Positions 1 to 11,594 of a DNA stretch of 64,000 bases are shown here, piece after piece (within the stretch, counting starts at the first letter, position 1; the number at the start of each line of letters is the position of its first letter). Under the pieces are notes generated by a model. That model was not told the DNA's origin. It did not search any database and saw nothing but the letters and a program-made list of their open reading frames with translations. The translations under genes and the position numbers were made by a program. The DNA comes from Ryuthela nishihirai (Eukaryota > Arthropoda > Arachnida > Araneae > Heptathelidae), in contig JAWZYU010000013.1 of assembly GCA_038380435.1 (NCBI GenBank), forward strand, positions 68,280,446 to 68,344,445. Direction: 5' to 3'.

Positions 1-285
1 CGTAAGGGTTCCATTTCGAATCCTCCATAAACATCAGCAGTATACTTCACTTACTAAAATGTAATTTTTTTCCTTTAATTGAAATAAATGAACACCAAAA
101 AATAAAATGTGTGCATATTAGGTACGGTCTTATGTACGTAATGCATGTACGTAAATGTATATATGCATGTTTAATATTGTAATCGGTACAAGATGAAGGA
201 TATTAATATTGGCGATACATACAGCATGGAATTCGTGATATGTTTCAGAAACCAAACATATTTTTACTAATACCTTAAAGTGCAT
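1..285. other. AT-rich stretch, nothing recognised
   Basis: No reading frame, RNA gene or repeat that I can name. The sequence is AT-rich with short runs of T and A. Confidence 0.5.
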
Positions 286-707
286 TTCACCCCCCACCTC
301 CATCGAGCGATTTCTAAATTTTACCGATGCGAGACGTTTGTACCAGATTGCTATGCAAAAAGTTTCGTTCGTTCCACATTTGCTTGAGAGCTATTCCACT
401 TTCAACAACGGGTCGGTTTGGGGCTGGAAAAACGGCAGTCCCTCACCAAGCGATTTCCGAATTTTAGGGATGACATTATTATATACTACGTTTGTACCGG
501 TTTTTAATTTGCGTGGTACGAATTTTTGTTTGTACCGTATTTGCTTGAGTTATTCCACTTTTAAATGGGTAGTATGGAGGAATGGTTCCCCCCCCCCCCC
601 TCACCTAGCAATTTCGAAATTTTAGCATTTCGATTTGTTTATATCGGATTAAAAAGCAAAACTTTCCTTTGTAACCCATTTGCTTTAGGTTTATTACATT
701 TTCAAAC
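286..707 (+). repeat. Degenerate tandem repeat, about three units of 110-165 bp
   Basis: Three diverged units can be aligned by eye. Each opens with a C-rich run followed by a CACC...AGCGATTTC-like segment (about 290, 443 and 600), then a TTTGTACC-like segment, then TTTGCTTGAG or TTTGCTTTAG, and closes with an ATTCCACTTT- or ATTACATTTT-like segment. The last unit is cut by the SINE that starts at 708. A 95-codon open frame crosses the array but has no recognisable protein features and is probably chance. Confidence 0.6.
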
Positions 708-1106
708 GGGGCGGGGGTGGCTCAGTCGGTAGCGCGCCAGGCTCGTAATCTGTAGTTCCCAGGTTCGAGTCCCAGCTGGGTCAGCGTTGAGATTTATCTC
801 CGCAAAATTCCCCGCCCTGCCGACGGTCAGTAGGGGACACCGATGGGCTTGGAAAGGCCGCCGTCCGTCGGATGGGACGTTAAGCCGTGGCCCCGTGTTG
901 GGAGGGAGAGCCATACCCTGTGCACGTTAAAGAACACGCTGGATGGTCTTGACGGGAGGCTACCATCTGTCTCCCAACAGCTGTTCCAGTGGGTCCCCTC
1001 CCCCAACCTTCTCTGAGCCTTCGGGGTCCATGTGACCTAGCCATTTAGCCCATAGTGTGTGCAAAAAAGTGCCGCTCAGAGGTAAAACATCCCAACCCAA
1101 ACAACA
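708..1106 (+). mobile_element. tRNA-derived SINE (family A), full length, with 12-bp target duplication
   Basis: The head is tRNA-like, with an A box (TGGCTCAGTCGG, about 719-730) and a B box (GGTTCGAGTCC, about 762-772), i.e. an internal RNA polymerase III promoter. The body carries the landmarks used below to recognise the family: CCGTCGGATGGGACG, CGTTAAAGAACACGCTGG and CCATCTGTCTCCCAACAG. The 3' end reads GTGCCGCTCAGAGGTAAAAC followed by an ACCC-rich tail. It is flanked by ACATTTTCAAAC at 696-707 and again at 1107-1118, a 12-bp perfect direct repeat as left by target-primed insertion. It codes for no protein. The clean flanks and intact boxes make it one of the best-preserved copies in the window. 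Confidence 0.92.
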
Positions 1107-1118
1107 ACATTTTCAAAC

Positions 1119-2134
1119 TTGAGGGAAGTGGAGAGATACAACACCTGTCATCCAAACAAAGCAAATTCGAATTCGGTTTTCATGTTGCGCAATTAAACCC
1201 AAAATTACAATTTTTTATTTGAGACATATGGGACAGAAAAGAATCCTAGGTTTGACAGGCCTTCTCATACAAGGACATGCCTTAATAAGGCGAAGTCACT
1301 ATTGAACACTAACTCAGTTAAGGCCAACACAGTACACAAAGTTTTCCTTGCTAGAACAGTCGCTAGTTGCCTAACTACTATACCAGTTAAGGTTACCAGT
1401 TAATTAATTTTTAAATTAAAAGTATAGTTTAAAACAGGAAGGTGAAATACTAAGTTGGCACTTGGCACACCTAAATTTAAAAAATGGAGTAGATCAGTCA
1501 ATAGACCTTGGTTGGTGGAGATTTATACACGGATTATTTGCATTTTGATAAAATTAGTTTCTAAGTTTGAGTTTAAAACAAACCGACAAAATAAGCGTTC
1601 AGCATGAAAATGGCAAAATCTCAATTTCCTGAATTCTGCAAAACTCATATAGCGATTGATAAATTTAATTTCTGCATGATTTAAACAAAAAATATTTAGA
1701 TAAAATCCAATAGAGAAATTAAATGTTAGTACCACTCAAAATTCAAATGCTTACATAATTATTCAGTAATAAATTATCACAGGAAAAGTCCTGCAGACAA
1801 GGAACACTTGAAAACATGAGTTGAAAAAAAATGTTTGTCCCGATTCGGATTCGAACCCAGGTCTTCCAGAAGCATGCCGAACGTCTTAATTAGTTTAAAA
1901 AAATGTTTTTCTAAAACGTCCACTATTTTAATTGAATCAATGATAACAATTCAATTTATTATCAGTAAAATATAAGATATTGAGCTATAGGCTTTAAGGT
2001 CTTCTTCTAACGATGGAATGAACCACTTATAAACTTTAGTTAATATTACTGACACTAGATGGCGACCATTATTATCAACAGCTCATTAATAATAGCAAAA
2101 TTTTGTATTATAGGTTTTCTAATTGCAGCATTGA
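1119..2134. other. AT-rich region with one tRNA-like fragment
   Basis: No gene supported. Around 1846-1865 the minus strand has a B-box-like run (GGATTCGAACCCAGG on the plus strand) followed by a short tRNA-like stretch, probably a SINE head remnant. Confidence 0.4.
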
Positions 2135-2305
2135 TGAATGCAGGTGAGCACTCAGAACCATGGTACATGTTAAGGAATACACTGGCTGGTAGGATACTTC
2201 CCTCTCCTAACAGCGGTTAATGGATTACATTCCCCCATCAAGTTCGAAGTCCTTGGGTTCTTTTGACCTGGTCATTGAAATATATATTGGGTCACTAATG
2301 TTTTA
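2135..2305 (+). mobile_element. Degenerate family-A SINE fragment
   Basis: This matches the family-A body out to the tail region: a GTTAAGGAATACACTGG-like segment (compare GTTAAAGAACACGCTGG), then CTCCTAACAGCGGTT and GACCTGGTCATT in the expected order and spacing. The tRNA head is not recognisable. This is an old copy. Confidence 0.6.
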
Positions 2306-3169
2306 GAGATGGATATTGGCTCGCTAATATCAATATTTTGACAAAAAAATGTTGGTAAGAGATATAACAACCCGCTTCTTCTATTACTCCCTCCCTTAAA
2401 TAGATAATTCAACACTGAAGGAAATTCGCAAATAATAAAATGGAATAACTGCGTATATAGGATATCAAAATTGAACCATCCGCCAAAAAACGGGATTTCT
2501 CCGCTTTTTCTATTAAAAAGAAAGAAAACTATTTCAGTCTGTAGTTAGGTTACTGAACACATTGTGGACTCGGCCTATGAGCCTCAGGGTACGGACTCTT
2601 GTGCTTCCCTCCTCTCTGGAGTAGCATTTAAAAACGATAAGTCTAATCGTTAACCTATTAGCAACATAAATGTCAGTCATAAGAATATCTCAAAGGTTAA
2701 CTAATGCTTAATTAAAGAATATTATTTAGATTCGTTTAACAAAATATATCTATGCTTTAGAAGTTTGTCTGTAATTCCTTCAATATTCGTGAGTTGTACA
2801 CAAGTTGTTTAGCAGTGACATTCTTAATGTTAGTATTCCAGTTTCCACAACTCTTCAAATACCGAGGTATTATTGATTAAATAAAGATTTAGATTTGATT
2901 GGGATCTTCAATATATTTTCAGCCACAATTATCATTTTAGAAGTTATATAGCATGCCCGTCGAACCCAAACTTAGGGAAAAATTATAAGGAGCCGCAGGA
3001 AAAAGCCTTTATTTAAAAATGAAAACATACATTCCTAAAGAGTAATAAAGTAAAAAAAAATATATTTTTAAAAATTAAAAAATATCGTAAAAAGAGCAAA
3101 GATAATTTTTCATATTATTATTTGCCAAAATCGTCTAGTTATACTTTTATTTGGTAAAAAATTCGAAGA
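2306..3169. other. No gene seen
   Basis: AT-rich sequence without a supported reading frame or repeat. Confidence 0.4.
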
Positions 3170-3365
3170 AATGACGACTTGAATTGTCATCATCGGAAGG
3201 CAATTGGTCCATGGAGTCTCTCTGACATGTGGTGGGGGACGAGGGATTATGAGAGGAAGTACGATGCAGACAAAGTTGGGGCTCGAACCAGGGAATATCA
3301 GCTGATTTAATAGATAGCTCCAGCTTGAAGCTATCTACTAAATCAGCTAGTCACTCCATCCCCTC
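3170..3365 (-). mobile_element. tRNA-like SINE fragment, second type
   Basis: On the minus strand, a tRNA-like head has a B-box-like GGTTCGAGCCC (about 3275-3285) and an A-box-like GGAGTGACTAGCTG near 3345-3358. The anticodon-side region is a strong hairpin: AGCTGATTTA... at about 3300 pairs with ...TAAATCAGCT near 3350, and TAGATAGCT pairs with AGCTATCTA. The neighbouring 3170-3260 may be its body. It is not family A. I cannot name the tRNA. Confidence 0.45.
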
Positions 3366-4577
3366 ACTAATCAGCGACTTTGAAGCATAATACCAATATT
3401 TGATTTTAAACAATTTTTGCATCTCTAAATTGAAGCATTCCAGGTTTGAAATCTATATACTTGATCTAATTAATAAAGGACTACGAAATGTACCAGGTTA
3501 TTTCTTTAGTGCAAACTGTCGGAAGAATGGATCTTTTTCCTAGTGAAGACATCGAATGATTTAATGGAAATGGTGGATGTTAGACTATCAACTGGAGTTG
3601 ACGGTGATTTGTGTAACTTGTTCGAAATATATCACATCTTTTCTATTTCAGCAATAGAGTGGATTACTTCAAATTGTGCTGTCTTCTAAAGAATGTTTAG
3701 ATTATCACTTTAAATAGTGTATTTCATAACAAGCAAAATTAATAATCTACAAGACACGAGAAGAATTTTATGGGTTGGTTTTAAGGTTTTTCTATTTCTT
3801 ACTTAGTAACAGAGAAACAGAAAGTCTGCAAGTCGAGAATTCAGGAATCGTCATAGCTGGTTAAAATGAACTGCAGACTCCAGTTCACACCAATTTTACA
3901 GTCTGCGATGATCTTAGTGCGTAAACTGGAACTTACCAAATCTGAGGAACTAAAATGTTAATCAGTTCATCCTGCAATAATTCTAAAACAACACACTAAG
4001 ATGCAGAATAAGCTTTACACAGAGCATAATCTGTCCTGAGGAATACCTTCTAAGCTGGGCGATTTTAATATAATCTGTTTAACAATTTCAAAATGCCATT
4101 AACAGCTTGAAATTGCCTCGGGATTACTTAGCTACCTTAACTACTATATATATATTGCTGGCTTTGGTGTATCCACCTGTTATGTTACGCACAAATGGAA
4201 AGATGATCATCGAGAGATTAAATGATCATGTGGCTTGTCACGCTCTAAGTTTGGTACATTGACGTTATTACTGTCATATTGTCTCAGAATCAGTATATTT
4301 AGGAAAGTTCAGAGTACATTTGTTTAAAAGATTATACTAGTTAATTAAAGACGTTTACCAATAGGAAATTTATTAGGAAATCGTTTACAAAGATATAAGT
4401 GAACTTAATCGTTAGGAACTCATTTTTGAAATTATTATTGGAATCATTATGTTAGTACCATCACATATTGTATCTTTCTTTTCACTATGCATTAAAGAGT
4501 AGACGAAACTGAAAATAGTTTTCTAATTTCAGTTCTTTTTCAATTTATTATCAGTCACTTATCTTTTCAGTTTCTTG
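3366..4577. other. No gene seen
   Basis: AT-rich sequence with many stops in all frames and no repeat that I recognise. Confidence 0.4.
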
Positions 4578-4585
4578 CCTTAGAG

Positions 4586-4787
4586 CAGGGGTGGGCAATT
4601 GTTTTCGTATCTACATTGCGCATGCGTATTGACGTGGCCGTCCTAGTGGAAAATACGAGACGAATCTTCGGTCGCGCACGGGAAGGAAATCTCGGTTCAA
4701 GGTGGATTTTTCTGACTGTCTTGGTGGGCCACAAAAAACTCTTAGCGGGCCGAATGTGGCCCGCGGGCCGCTATTTGACCACCCCTG
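4586..4787. mobile_element. hAT-type MITE, 202 bp, with perfect 8-bp target duplication
   Basis: Ends are inverted: CAGGGGTGGGCAA at 4586 and, reading inward from 4787, CAGGGGTGGTCAA. The flanks are CCTTAGAG at 4578-4585 and 4788-4795, a perfect 8-bp duplication as made by hAT transposases. The duplication has TA in its centre (nnnTAnnn). Too short to encode a transposase. The interior is GC-rich, with a GGCCCGCGGGCC palindrome near 4758-4769. Open frames of 128 and 93 codons run through it and its flanks on opposite strands and show no protein features. Confidence 0.93.
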
Positions 4788-4928
4788 CCTTAGAGTATTC
4801 TTTTCTTTTAACCAAAAAAGTAAGTTACTGGAAGAAACTTTTAATAGGAGGAATTTGCCTTCGCCGTTATTATGTATTAGTGGCAATGGCAATAATTTTT
4901 CCTAGCCATCAAAACATTTTTTTTACAC

Positions 4929-5319
4929 CAGTGATTCTCAACTTTTTTCTTCACAGCACACTATTTTTCGTCGTCAATAATCACGGTAGCCTTGAAATCT
5001 AAGTTTACAACCCGACGTGAAACTCGCGCATGTGCAGTTTGCCTTTGAATAATAGCCGTTTCTCCGAAATCTTGTAAACGCAAAGCTATTCTGTTCACGT
5101 TCTGACATGTATCGAGGTTAGTGGGTACGCCTTGCGTGTTACGGGCATGTTTTTGGTTAATTCTGGTTTTAATGGCAAGATTTAATATGGATAGGTTTTT
5201 GATTAAGCGGAAAAAGTTAAATGAATCAGTGGCAGAAAGCAACAACAAAATTGTTTATAAATTTCCTTTAATGTGCACTACAATCGGAAATTTCCCGGCA
5301 CACCCTTTGAGAACCACTG
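4929..5319. mobile_element. hAT-type MITE, 391 bp
   Basis: Inverted ends are CAGTGATTCTCAA (4929) and, inward from 5319, CAGTGGTTCTCAA. The 8-bp flanks TTTTACAC (4921-4928) and CTCTATAC (5320-5327) differ only by C/T changes and share the central TA. The interior has no transposase frame. The CAGTGGTTCTCAA ends are shared with the MITEs at 15.27, 17.33 and 22.25 kb but the interior differs. Confidence 0.85.
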
Positions 5320-5530
5320 CTCTATACTAACACACAAACTCAAAAATAAACACCAATTAGTAATGCGAAAACTTTGAAAAGTATATATTTAAATATTTCT
5401 CTAGATCTTTGAAATAACCCTTTCAATTTAAATATATCTAGTTCTTTTTTTTGGAAAAGTTGTTGAAATTTTAGGCAATTAATGGTTCTGTTGCTATCCA
5501 TTCGAGAACTAACACCTAAATTGCGTTATA

Positions 5531-5785
5531 CAGGGCCGGATCTAGGAGGGGAAGGGAGACAAGGGGGCCATGCCCTCCCCCCTTTCAGAATGCTAATAAG
5601 GGTAATCGAGGCAAAAATAATTCGACTTATTTATATTTCATGCATTTTTCAAGAAAAGTTTTAAAAACCTGCTAAAAGGAGGGAGAAATATTGTGTTGCA
5701 TTGGAAATCCATTCGACCTTACAATTTTCAGGGCCGATTGTGTTTCTTTTCCTCCCCCTTCGATATTTTTCTAGATCCGTGCATG
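5531..5785. mobile_element. hAT-type MITE with GGATCTAG ends
   Basis: Left end CAGGGCCGGATCTAG; inward from 5785, CATGCACGGATCTAG (12 of 15 identical). The 8-bp flanks are GCGTTATA (5523-5530) and GATTTATA (5786-5793), 6 of 8 identical. Interior C- and G-runs. A related copy lies at 63658-63938 and ends resembling it at about 9895 and 49605. Confidence 0.7.
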
Positions 5786-5793
5786 GATTTATA

Positions 5794-6239
5794 TACTTTG
5801 TGTGCCTGAAACATTAGTGGTCGTTCTACTCAGCTGATCCGCTTGACATGCAAATCGTTTATATCTATATATGTCACAGTAATACACTCAAATCCTCAGC
5901 TCAATCCATCCATTTTTTTTAAGTCCGGCAATTTTAATGATGATCACTGCATTTGGAATAGCTGATGCGGAAATGATCGACATAATCTGATTTGTAGCGA
6001 AAAGGCACTAATAAGAATGAAATGAAAAGTTTAGAGATCGGGAAAAAATTTTTGTACCTAATAAGAGCACAGAAGGCATGATGAAAAAAAAATAGTAAAT
6101 TATTCAAAAACTATTATAGGAAGATGCCCCAATTTCGTTAAATAGTTTTGGCTTCATTCAAATCCTGATTTTTTTTTCACTTGTCAGTTGAGCTCTTTTT
6201 ATAAACCAGGAATCGGCAATGTTGTTTGGCTGATGTGAC
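5794..6239. other. No gene seen
   Basis: AT-rich, no supported frame or repeat. Confidence 0.4.
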
Positions 6240-6395
6240 GTATAAAAAATTTAAAACTTTGAAAAGTTTTTGCGTACCCCCTTCAGTGTAATGCAAAAAA
6301 AAAATCCGAAACGGAATTTGAACCTGGAATTCAGATGATGAGGTCTCACGAATGCACGCGCTAACTGAGCTAAATATTTGACATAACATACAGTT
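6240..6395 (-). mobile_element. tRNA-derived SINE fragment, minus strand
   Basis: Read on the minus strand, a tRNA-like head starts near 6385: TTAGCTCAGTTAGCGCG (A box) and GGTTCAAATTCCG (B box, about 6309-6321), followed by a short T-rich body. Spacing of the boxes fits a tRNA-derived promoter. The anticodon arm is not clean, so I call it SINE-derived rather than a tRNA gene. Confidence 0.5.
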
Positions 6396-6429
6396 CAGTT
6401 TTTAGCTTTTAATAATAATCACATTGATT

Positions 6430-7145
6430 AGAATAAAGAGATTTTTTCGACCGACGTATTTATTCATATAATAAGGAAGACGTCACTCTGAAGTTAACGT
6501 CGATTCAATTTTAGAGGAAAAATTGTCTTGAGCCGAGTGCGATAGTAGCCCACGACTTCTTGATAGCATGTCAGGTGCTCTAGAACACTGAGCTACCGGT
6601 CGCCGAACAAGCTATGAATGATGCTACGAACTTTCTACCAGCAGTACACAATTCTCTGTGTCTCATGAAGGTATTGTCCCTGTTGCTCTCAGCCTCAAGA
6701 AACAATGACAAGCAATCATGAAGATGGTAAGTATATTCTGAGTATACATTTGTTTATATTGAAGAGATTTTGATCTCTTAGATACAAGATCTTGATCGAC
6801 GTTAAATTCAGTGTGATACCTTCCTTAATATATGAATAAATACGTCGAAAAAAATCTCTTCAATCTAAATGAATGTATACTCAGAATGCGCTTGCTATCT
6901 TCATGACATGCTTGTCATTGTTTTTTGAGGCTGAATGCAGCTGGGACAATACTTTCATGAGACATAGATAATTGTATACTGTTGGTAGAAAGTTCACAGC
7001 ATCAATTAGAGGAGAGCGTATTCGGCGGCTGGTAGCTCAGTGGTCCAACACACCTGAAATATTACCAGGAGGTCACGGGTTCGTATCCGGCTCAAGGAAA
7101 TTTTTTCCTCTAAAATTGATCGACGTTAAATCAGAGTATTATATT
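6430..7145. repeat. Fold-back pair of tRNA-like repeats (inverted arms of about 300 bp)
   Basis: Two copies of one unit lie head-out in inverted orientation. The plus-strand copy has GGTAGCTCAGTGGT (A box, about 7029) and GGGTTCGTATCCGG (B box, about 7077). The minus-strand copy has the matching GGTAGCTCAGTG read backwards near 6580-6592. Both are bounded by AACGTCGAT...AATTTTAGAGG and by CTGAGTATACATT, each found in both orientations. A shared ACGTATTTATTCATAT segment sits at the outer left end (about 6455) and at the centre (about 6825-6845, inverted). Transcribed RNA would fold into a long hairpin. Confidence 0.7.
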
Positions 7146-9890
7146 CCTTAATCGCAATGATTATTTTTATTTATTCAAAACACTACCAAATATTACAACT
7201 CACTTATCCACCGACAGACGCTACCTGTTTGGACTGCAGTCTGAGTTCTGATGGGCCATAAAATCCCAACCAAAAGACGCTCACCCAGAACATGAATAGA
7301 ACAAATGATGTTAACACACCACATGAACTAACAAACATGTAAAACAATAACATAGCAGCAGTCTTAAAAAGCTAAAATATAATATCTATACAAAAATTAA
7401 ATATATCTATAGGACATGAAAGCAAAAAAAAGGGTAAAAATTAACTGGCGAACAAAACCTTTCAGCTTGCCACCTGTGGCAAAGCAGCCCAGAGTTTCCT
7501 CTTCCTGTTCTACACCAAGATCGAAGCATTATAAAGTATAGAAGATTCTCCATTAAGAGACTCTTAATACGGGTAACAATTATGAAGCTTATTGCTGTCC
7601 ATAATGGTGAAGGAAAAAGAACATTTCTTGTTAAACGAGTTTTGAAGGTTTAATAAACAACGATTAGTTAAGTAATCGCGATTTTAATCCTAATTGAAGA
7701 AAACGTGAGACGAGAGATAGCTGTGGCTTCTGAGATGCGACATTAGATGATTTATGTGTCGTTACGAAGATAAAAGATAAACGACATGTGAGAATATATT
7801 GATTCAAGCGGAAAAACAGGAATGCTGCAAAAGTTGACTCAAAGATTCAAATGTGCATTTTGTCCTTATTGGCCTATGAAAAAATGAGCGCTGAATGATA
7901 GCATGATAAAGAAGAGATGAGGAAATATAGTCAGAGCAAAGAAGGTTACAACAAATGGGAACAGGAATACAGACACCACCGATATCGGATCTGAAGGGCG
8001 AAATGTGTCTGTCATCTCAGGAATGAGTGCAGAACCAACATAAATGGATAATTTTGTTATTATATTTTTCGATGATATTGCTTGCCTCGTTTTCGGTTAT
8101 TAAGAATTATGAAATAAAAAGGAAAGAAATGCGAAATTTAAATGAAAAATTCAAAGAGTAAACGTGACCTGTTAAACAGATTGGTTAACATCGTACAACA
8201 ATGTTTAAAACTTGTTTCTTTAAAAAAGTGAAAGATGATCTCATGAGAGATGCCAACGACGTTCAGAAAGAAATCAAAATTACAATGGTAACAGAACTAG
8301 CTGAGCAAATGAAAAAATGTTTCCAGAAGCTTCTTCATTGTTATAGTAGTCCTAGATTTTACTGAGCGTGTCTTATTAAGTTGAAAAAACTGCAGAATAT
8401 ATTTGTTTCAGAAATTGTCTTATTGCAATAATTGCGCGTAACCCAGTACAAATAGCACTCAAGTCTCTTGAGTAAAAAATAAATAATTTTTTTTCGTTCC
8501 TCAATTGAATGTTTCTAATTTAACTGATCACAAATCAGTTTCTTAATTTTAATGATAATCTGTTTAATTTAACTGTATAGGTCTCATCGATTCATCTCAT
8601 CAGGATCAAAGTTTTATCTCCAAGGATTTCAAATCCAAGCTGACAATAAATATGTTGTATTTATTGCTTAAAATGTTGTGTTCACATCCAAAAATGTCAT
8701 TTCTCAGTTTTCATATATTTAAAAAGCTTTTAACTTTATAGGAACTTTTTTTATTACGCTTGTCAGCTTGTAATGATGGCTCGGTGTTATTTATTTTTAT
8801 GTTACCAGAAAGCATAATTCAAATACAGGGCATGCCTACCATAGAGAAAAGGAACACTGCTGGCCCGTGTCCTAGACCTCAAGGGGCCCTTTTCCAAATA
8901 TAATAGAGTTGATGAGTTGTACGGGCATATGCCCCCCCCCCCCTCACACTAAATTGTGGCTAGATGCTTACAAATGTACTTTCACATTACGTCACTTTCA
9001 CAACATACGTCACTTTCCAAATAGCTGGAATGTGCTAAAAGAATGTAGAGATCATATTTTTCGTTTCCATTCCCTGAAACATGATTAATAGAATTATTAA
9101 GGTATTGTAGCTCTTAATGCAAGAAGAGACTGATGCAACGTAGAATTATTTAGAGAAGAATAATTATGTTTGAAACATTACAAAAATTAGCTAATTTTTA
9201 CTAAAACGTAGCAAATCGAAATGCCTGTTGAATTTGCATAGTACATAATTTCAATTTAAAAGTAATTCTATTCAGAGATACTGAATAGTTCTTGTCATTT
9301 CATTATGAATTGCATTAATTCGTTAAGCGTCATCTGAAACATCTGTGATGTACAGAATTTCTCCCCACATTTTCCCTAGAGATGGAAACCAGCGGGCGAG
9401 ATTCTAATTTTGAAGCGAATGAAATGAGGGACAAAAAATGATGACTTGGCAACGCACCACGTAACAAGTTAATTCCTTAGAAGAATATTAATAGAAATCC
9501 CCTCTTTATTGATTTGTCTTTAACACCCCTGGTGTGATACTGACGATTCACATACTTTTGATATTTTAATAAGAATTAACTGATTTTGAAGTCTACCTAT
9601 TGAACTTCATGCAAAGTTTGAAAATATAATTATACAGTTAAAGTAAATTTTGCGAAAGAATGCCATTATCCTAGATATTAAATTAAGCTAGAACGAATTC
9701 AACGATGGATCTATGACGTCATCGAGTGAGAGGGAAGAATTCAACGAAATATTAAGGACTATGCAAATGGGATAGCTAAGAGCAGTGGAGATTCATAAAA
9801 CGCAAAATACCATTTAACCAATTATTCTTTTGGCATATGATATTAAATGATGTTACTGATATTAAGATTTAAATAATGACTAGCACTGAT
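7146..9890. other. Long AT-rich region, no gene seen
   Basis: No supported coding frame. A C-run lies near 8932-8942. I see no named repeat, apart from short simple-sequence runs. Confidence 0.4.
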
Positions 9891-9892
9891 TA

Positions 9893-9960
9893 GGCCACGA
9901 TCTAGGAAAAATGAAGGAAGAGGCTATGAAACTCAATCGAGGCAGAAAATTGTAAAGTTG
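9893..9960 (+). mobile_element. End fragment of the GGATCTAG-type MITE
   Basis: GGCCACGATCTAGG followed by AAACTCAATCGAGGCAGAAA resembles the left end and part of the interior of the MITE at 5531-5785 (TAATCGAGGCAAAAA). The other end is missing. Confidence 0.4.
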
Positions 9961-11050
9961 GGTAATTTTACCTCTGAGCCGTACTCTTTTGCACACAATG
10001 GCTAAATGGACAAGTCACAAGGACCCCGAAAGATTAGAGAAGTTTCGGTTATCTCTGGATGGTAATTTAATTATCAGGTCACAAGGGCTCAGAGAAATTT
10101 GGGTTGGATTGCTTTACCACTGAGCGGCATTTTTTTGCACACAATGGACTAAATGGCCAGGTCACAAGGCCCCGAGGGTTCAGAGAAAATTGGGTTGTTT
10201 TACCTCTGGGAGGTAATTTGTTTGCACAGTTGTTTTGCCTATGAGCGACACTTTTTTGCATAGCATGGGTTAAATGGATAGGCCACAAGGACCCCGAAGG
10301 CTCAGAGAAGGTTGGGTTGGGTTGTTGTACCTCTGGGCAGTAATTTTTTGAACACAATGGACTAAATACCCATTTCACAAGGAACCCAGATTCAAAGAAT
10401 TTTGGGTGGGTTGCTTTACCTCTGAGCTGCACATTTTGCACACAATGGAGTAAATGGCCAGGTCACAAGGCCCCGAGGGTTCAGAGAAAATTGGGTTGTT
10501 TTACCTCTGGGAGGTAATTTGTTTGCACACAATGGTTGAGTTGTTTTGCCTATGAGCGACACTTTTTTGCACAGCATGGGTTAAATGGATAGGCCACAAG
10601 GACCCCGAAGGCTCAGAGAAGGTTGGATTGGGTTGTTGTACCTCTGGGCAGTAATTTTTTGAACACAATGGACTAAATACCCATGTCACAAGGAACCCAG
10701 ATTCAAAGAATTTTGGATGGGTTGCTTTACCTCTGAGCTGCACGTTTTGCACACAATGGACTAAACTGCCACATCACAAGGACCTCGAGGGCTCAGAAAC
10801 GTTTGGGTTGGGTTATTTTAACTCTGAGAGACAATTCATTTGTATCAATGGACCAAATGACCAGGTCAGAAGGACCTCGAGAGCTCAGAGAAGGTTGGTT
10901 TGGGCTAATTTACCTCTGAGATGCACCTTCTTTTTTGCATACAATGAACTAAATGGCCACGTAGGAAGAACCTTGAGGGCTCAGAGAAGTTTGGGTCAGA
11001 TTGTTTTACCTTTGAGAAGCACTTATTTTTGCACACAATGGGCTTAGGCC
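9961..11050 (-). repeat. Tandem array of family-A SINE tails, about 11-12 units
   Basis: The last ~100 bp of SINE family A is repeated in tandem on the minus strand. In plus-strand reading, each unit has a TTTTACCTCTGAG-like segment, then TTTTTGCACACAATGG, then AAATGGCCAGGTCACAAGG, then CTCAGAGAAGGTTGGGTTG. Units start near 9968, 10108, 10195, 10235, 10318, 10410, 10498, 10545, 10630, 10725, 10810, 10900 and 11005. Two blocks of about 300 bp (10137-10438 and 10439-10755) are nearly identical and each holds three unlike units, so the array also has a higher-order repeat. The 120- and 83-codon frames here are translations of the array. Confidence 0.85.
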
Positions 11051-11320
11051 TATTGTGTGCAAAAATTGTCAGAAGAATGCTGAGGACTCAGAGAAGGTTG
11101 GGGTTGAGGGGGCAAACTTTATAGCTGATAGGTGGCTACCATCAAGACCACCCAAAATATTGTTTAATGTGTACTGGGTATGGCTCTTTCACACACGGCG
11201 TCACGGTTTTACGTCCCATCCGACGGACGGCGGTTTTACCAAAACTATCATTGTCCCCTAATGACCGAGGGTAGGGTGGAGATTTATCATAGATGAATCT
11301 CCATGTTGGCGCAATGAAAG
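11051..11320 (-). mobile_element. Family-A SINE body that heads the tail array
   Basis: Minus strand. The body landmarks appear in reverse order: GGTGGCTACCATCAAGACC, GGTATGGCTCTTTCACACA and CGTCCCATCCGACGGACGG. The tRNA head is eroded beyond recognition near 11300. Its 3' end runs straight into the tandem tails at 9961-11050, so both belong to one insertion whose tail expanded. Confidence 0.8.
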
Positions 11321-11594
11321 GGAATGGACTAGAATGGGGATTAGAATTCAATTGAAGTATAGCATTTGCCCCTTCCGTACTTAGAGGTCTTTAAAATATT
11401 TCTTCAAAAATGTACCCTTACCAACATTCTCAAAGTGGGAGAGGGCATTTTCCCCCCGCTAGACCTTGCTGGTGAATCCATTAAGCTTAATAATTAGACT
11501 TCGACGGTGTAAACAGTGCATGAACTGCAATGTACAGGTAAATGAAGCCCATATTTAGTTGTAGGTTGTTCTCTTAAGCAAATGATACAACATT
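11321..11594. other. No gene seen
   Basis: Short AT-rich spacer between two SINEs. Confidence 0.4.

Noticed and set aside
719..790. A tRNA gene at the head of the SINE (and likewise at 30769 and others)
   Set aside because: A and B boxes are present, but the acceptor and anticodon stems do not close well and the same head recurs with the same long body in many copies.
4616..5002. 128-codon open frame as a host gene
   Set aside because: It starts inside a 202-bp MITE and ends in a different MITE, and has no protein-like conservation that I recognise.
8820..8960. A transposon end with GGGCATGCC and a C-run
   Set aside because: No inverted partner or duplication could be recognised.
10079..10752. 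120- and 83-codon repetitive proteins
   Set aside because: They are translations of the SINE-tail tandem array on the same strand.
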